Of a DNA stretch of 64,000 nucleotides, positions 61,297-64,000 are shown piece after piece (the first letter of the stretch is position 1; each line of letters starts with the position of its first letter). This DNA comes from Chloroflexota bacterium (GTDB taxonomy: Bacteria > Chloroflexota > Dormibacteria > Aeolococcales > Aeolococcaceae). The notes below the pieces were generated by a model. It was not told where the DNA came from. It saw only the letters and a list, made by a program, of their open reading frames with translations, and ran no database searches. The stretch is taken from assembly GCA_005880985.1 (NCBI GenBank), contig VBIQ01000015.1:1-64000 (forward strand). Reading direction: 5' to 3'. Made by a program: the position numbers and the translations under genes.

Positions 61297-61803
61297 TCAG
61301 CCCGAGGCAGACCCCGCCGCCCGGCTGTCGGCCGGCTGCAGGTCGGGGTGCGCCTCGCGCTTCGGCACCATCACGCGGCGGCGGAAGGTGCAGACGCGCT
61401 CGCCCCGCTGGTTGTGGGCACGCGTCTCCACGGAGACCACGCCGCGGTCGGGCTTGCTCGTCGACTCCTTCTTGTCGAGGACAGTGGTCTCCGCGTAGAT
61501 GGTGTCGCCGTGGAAGGTGGGGTTCTCGTGCTTCAGCGACTCGACCTCGAGGTTGGCGATCGCCTTGCCGGACACGTCGGCGACGCTCATTCCCAACGCC
61601 AGGCTGTAGACGAGGTTGCCCACCACCACGTTGCGCTTGAACTGGGTCGCGGTCTCCGCGTAGTGGGCGTCGAGGTGGAGGGGGTGATGGTTCATGGTGA
61701 GCAGGCAGAAGAGATGGTCGTCGGCCTCGGTGATGGTCTTGCCGGGCCAGTGCCGGTAGACCGCGCCGACCTCGAACTCCTCGAAATACCGCCCGAACTG
61801 CAC
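61297..61803 (-). CDS. MaoC-like (hot-dog fold) dehydratase
   Basis: The 168-aa protein has the R-specific hydratase signature TITEADDHLFCLLTMNHHPLHLDAHYAE, with the catalytic Asp and His, and VVGNLVYSLALGMS. It probably hydrates an enoyl-CoA or related thioester. GTG 61803 has GGAGAGG 6 nt upstream. It lies ahead of folP-folK with a 15-bp gap, though no pathway link is evident. Confidence 0.87.
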   Translation of the reverse strand: MQFGRYFEEFEVGAVYRHWPGKTITEADDHLFCLLTMNHHPLHLDAHYAETATQFKRNVVVGNLVYSLALGMSVADVSGKAIANLEVESLKHENPTFHGDTIYAETTVLDKKESTSKPDRGVVSVETRAHNQRGERVCTFRRRVMVPKREAHPDLQPADSRAAGSASG

Positions 61804-61918
61804 GCTCAGCCTCTCCTCGCCGGGTGATCGCCGAGTCCCACTGTAGCGACCACGGCAGCGTCCCCGGCGCGCCCGCCGGGGACGTTCACGCAAGCCCGGG
61901 ATGTGATACTCCGGCCGG

Positions 61919-62788
61919 GTGCTGACCATCACCACCGGCGCCGTCGTCCACGCCGACGCCCTGGCGGCGCTGCGAGACGTCCCCCCGGGCAGCGCCGGAC
62001 TAGTCTATGCGGATCCGCCGTTCAACACCGGGCGTCCCCGTCGCGGTCTGCGTCTCCGGGTCGCCCTCGACCCCGATGGTGGTGATCGCACCGGCTTCGC
62101 GGGAAGGCGCTACCGCAGTGAGCGCCTGCTCCTCCAGCAGTACCCCGACAGCTTCGACGACTACCTGGGCTGGCTGGCGCCGCTGCTCGAGGAGTCGCGC
62201 CGGGTGCTGGCCCCGCACGGGACTCTCTATCTCCACCTGGACCCGCGGGAGTCGCACTACTGCAAACTGCTCCTGGACCAGATCTTCGGGCGCGACCACT
62301 TCCTCAACGAGCTGGTCTGGGCCTACGACTATGGCGCCCGCAGCACCCGTCGCTGGTCGGCCAAGCACGACGTCATCCTGGTCTACGTGCGCGACCGTCG
62401 CGCCTATCACTTCGACGCCGCAGCGGTGGAGCGGATCCCCTACATGGCTCCGGCGCTGCAGCGCCCGGACCGCGCCGCCCTCGGCAAGCTGCCCACCGAC
62501 GTGTGGTGGCAGACGATCGTGCCCACCAACTCACGGGAGCGCACCGGCTATCCGACGCAGAAGCCGCTCGCCATTCTCAGACGCATCATCGCCGCCTCGT
62601 CGCGTCCCGGCGAGCTGGTGCTCGACTGGTGCGCGGGCAGCGGCACCACCGGGGTGGCCGCCCACCAGTTGGGGCGGCGCTTCCTGCTCATCGACCACGG
62701 CACCGACGCTGTGGCGCTGATGCGGCGGCGGCTCGAGGACGTGCCCGGCCTGCGCTGCACCGCGTCGGTGAGCGAGCTGCTCGGCTGA
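61919..62788 (+). CDS. Solo DNA methyltransferase (N6-adenine/N4-cytosine, beta class)
   Basis: The 289-aa protein has the catalytic DPPF motif first (GLVYADPPFNTG) and the SAM-binding DWCAGSGTTGVAAHQLGRRF near the C-terminus, an order of motif IV then motif I that marks the beta class. A conserved PTQKPLAILRRII follows the recognition region. GTG 61919 follows GATACT by 8 nt. No restriction endonuclease gene is adjacent, so it is probably a regulatory or orphan enzyme. Its recognition sequence cannot be read. Confidence 0.9.
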   Translation: MLTITTGAVVHADALAALRDVPPGSAGLVYADPPFNTGRPRRGLRLRVALDPDGGDRTGFAGRRYRSERLLLQQYPDSFDDYLGWLAPLLEESRRVLAPHGTLYLHLDPRESHYCKLLLDQIFGRDHFLNELVWAYDYGARSTRRWSAKHDVILVYVRDRRAYHFDAAAVERIPYMAPALQRPDRAALGKLPTDVWWQTIVPTNSRERTGYPTQKPLAILRRIIAASSRPGELVLDWCAGSGTTGVAAHQLGRRFLLIDHGTDAVALMRRRLEDVPGLRCTASVSELLG

Positions 62789-62817
62789 GGCCCGATACCG
62801 CGTCGACCACTCTACGG

Positions 62818-63990
62818 GTGCTGCTCTCGGTGCAGGCCCTGCGCGCTCTCCTCTACGGCTTCGGCAGCGTGCTCCTCGGCACCGTGCTCGCTGCCGAGGG
62901 GCTGTCCGATACCGCCGTCGGCGGCGTCTTCGCCGCGATGCTCGCCGGCATGGCCTTGGTGTCGGTGGCGGTCGGCCGGTGGGGTGACCGCGCCGGCCGC
63001 CGGCGCCTCTACCGCGGGCTGCTCATGCTGATGGGCGCGTCGGGAGTCGTGTTTGCCGTCACCTCGTGGCTGCCGGCGCTGCTGCTGGCCGCGCTCACCG
63101 GCACGCTCTCGACGGACCCCAATGAGTCCGGGCCGATCACCTCGCTGGAGCAGGCGATGCTCGGCGGGGTTTCGCCGTCGGCGCGGATCCGCGCCTTCGG
63201 GCGCTACAACGCCATCGCCTACCTGGCGGGCGCGGTGGGAGCGTTGCTCGCCGGCGGGCCCGCGGCGTTGAGATCGTTGTTCCCGGCACTGCCTGCCGAT
63301 CAGCGCTGGTTGCTGGCCTTTCCCGTCGTGGCCGCCGTCTGTGTCGCCGTGTCCACCCGGCTCCATCCAGAGGTTGAGGTGCCACCGTCGGCCATCGAGC
63401 CGGAGCACGTTGCGCGGCGGTCCTCCGCGATACGCGGGCTGGCTGCGCTCTTCGCGGTCGACGCCTTCGGCGGCGGCATGGTGGTGCAGAGCTTTCTGGT
63501 CTTCTGGTTCCACCGACGCTTCGGCGCGTCGGCGCCGACGATGGGGGTCGTGCTCTTCGGCGCCGGCCTCCTGGCTGCCGGATCCGCCGTCGTCGCCGCC
63601 CGGCTGGCGGCGCGCATCGGGCTTCTGGAGACGATGGTGTTCACCCACCTTCCCTCCAACCTTCTGCTCACGCTGATTCCCGTGATGCCGTCGCTGCCAT
63701 GGGCCATCGCGATACTGCTCAGCCGGTTTGCGCTGTCGCAGATGGATGTGCCCGCACGTCAGGCATACGTCGTTGCCATGGTCGCTCCCGAGGAGCGCAC
63801 GGCGGCGGCGGCGTACACCAACACCGCACGATACGTCGGTCGGCCGGGTGGGCCGGCGGTGGGCGGAGCGCTGATGCAGCACGCGGCGGTGGGGGCCCCG
63901 TTCGTGGCGGCGGGAGCCTTGAAGATCGCGTACGATCTGGTGCTCTACCGGCTCTTCCGGCGAGTGCCGATCGAGCGAGGCGATGAGTGA
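62818..63990 (+). CDS. Major facilitator superfamily transporter
   Basis: A 390-aa protein with about 12 hydrophobic helices and the family motif A region VAVGRWGDRAGRRRLYRG between helices 2 and 3. A late loop has the Pro-rich DVPARQAYVVAMVAPEERT. The substrate is unknown. GTG 62818 is chosen because it begins the first helix directly; the ORF track start lies in the methyltransferase. An ATG at 63983, overlapping its end, may start a next gene cut by the window edge. Confidence 0.85.
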   Translation: MLLSVQALRALLYGFGSVLLGTVLAAEGLSDTAVGGVFAAMLAGMALVSVAVGRWGDRAGRRRLYRGLLMLMGASGVVFAVTSWLPALLLAALTGTLSTDPNESGPITSLEQAMLGGVSPSARIRAFGRYNAIAYLAGAVGALLAGGPAALRSLFPALPADQRWLLAFPVVAAVCVAVSTRLHPEVEVPPSAIEPEHVARRSSAIRGLAALFAVDAFGGGMVVQSFLVFWFHRRFGASAPTMGVVLFGAGLLAAGSAVVAARLAARIGLLETMVFTHLPSNLLLTLIPVMPSLPWAIAILLSRFALSQMDVPARQAYVVAMVAPEERTAAAAYTNTARYVGRPGGPAVGGALMQHAAVGAPFVAAGALKIAYDLVLYRLFRRVPIERGDE

Positions 63991-64000
63991 CCGCCGCGGG

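Overview
The window is a GC-rich, gene-dense bacterial chromosome segment. It holds the replication-origin neighbourhood (rpmH-rnpA-yidD-yidC-jag, dnaA, dnaN, recF and a parAB locus), a complete SUF iron-sulfur operon and two pieces of folate synthesis. The high GC, leaderless-type starts, lysine-tailed HU, MshA-like glycosyltransferase and SUF layout with SufU, SufT and a Rieske protein suggest a Terrabacteria-type lineage (Dormibacterota, Chloroflexota or Actinomycetota-like). This is inference; there is no rRNA gene to place it. I saw no tRNA, rRNA, CRISPR array or intact prophage. The only mobile remnant is a transposase tail at the left edge.

Layout. 1-3.1 kb: transposase tail, then folB-larC-folD behind a small HTH regulator. 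3.1-10.4 kb: Zn-ribbon protein, glycoside hydrolase, D-Ala-D-Ala carboxypeptidase coupled to a Fur regulator, CDF exporter, HU, YvcK-like protein and GlpX. 10.4-18.5 kb: zinc-binding membrane protein, DUF4388-like protein, MgtE-N/CBS protein with an NRAMP-like carrier, PfkB kinase, two unknown genes and an orphan ParA with a small overlapping partner. 18.5-24 kb: lipoprotein, GlpA with an Fe-S partner, receiver protein, membrane protein, isocitrate/isopropylmalate-family dehydrogenase and a 336-bp hairpin-rich repeat region. 24-32.2 kb: cysteine desulfurase, Rrf2 regulator, sufC-sufB-sufD-Rieske-sufS-sufU-sufT and a DUF2203 gene. 32.2-36.9 kb: lysA, a candidate structured transcript, an SRPBCC-like protein, an HTH/coiled-coil protein, a FemAB enzyme and a LAGLIDADG protein. 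36.9-42.2 kb: parS-like site, parA-parB, signal peptidase, ndk, M16 protease and a lipoprotein. 42.2-50.9 kb: jag-yidC-yidD-rnpA-rpmH facing away from dnaA, then dnaN, and convergent recF with a DciA-like gene. 51-64 kb: two glycosyltransferases, HAD hydrolase, Ig/propeller lipoprotein, second DUF4388 protein, second FemAB enzyme, OmpR-type regulator, folP-folK, MaoC-like protein, a solo DNA methyltransferase and an MFS transporter.

Two features recur. At least 25 genes have a TANNNT-like hexamer ending 6-8 nt before the start codon, as expected for leaderless mRNAs. Operon genes often overlap as GTGA or ATGA, as expected for coupled translation. I used both to choose starts, so many proteins here are shorter than their entries in the ORF track.

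The observations most worth a second look are: the pore-less MgtE-N/PRC/CBS protein paired with an NRAMP-like carrier whose metal site is altered; the orphan ParA with a disordered overlapping partner; two DUF4388-like paralogues; a dispersed hairpin repeat; a parS-like site beside DnaA-box-like repeats; and rpmH and larC, which lack ordinary start codons.
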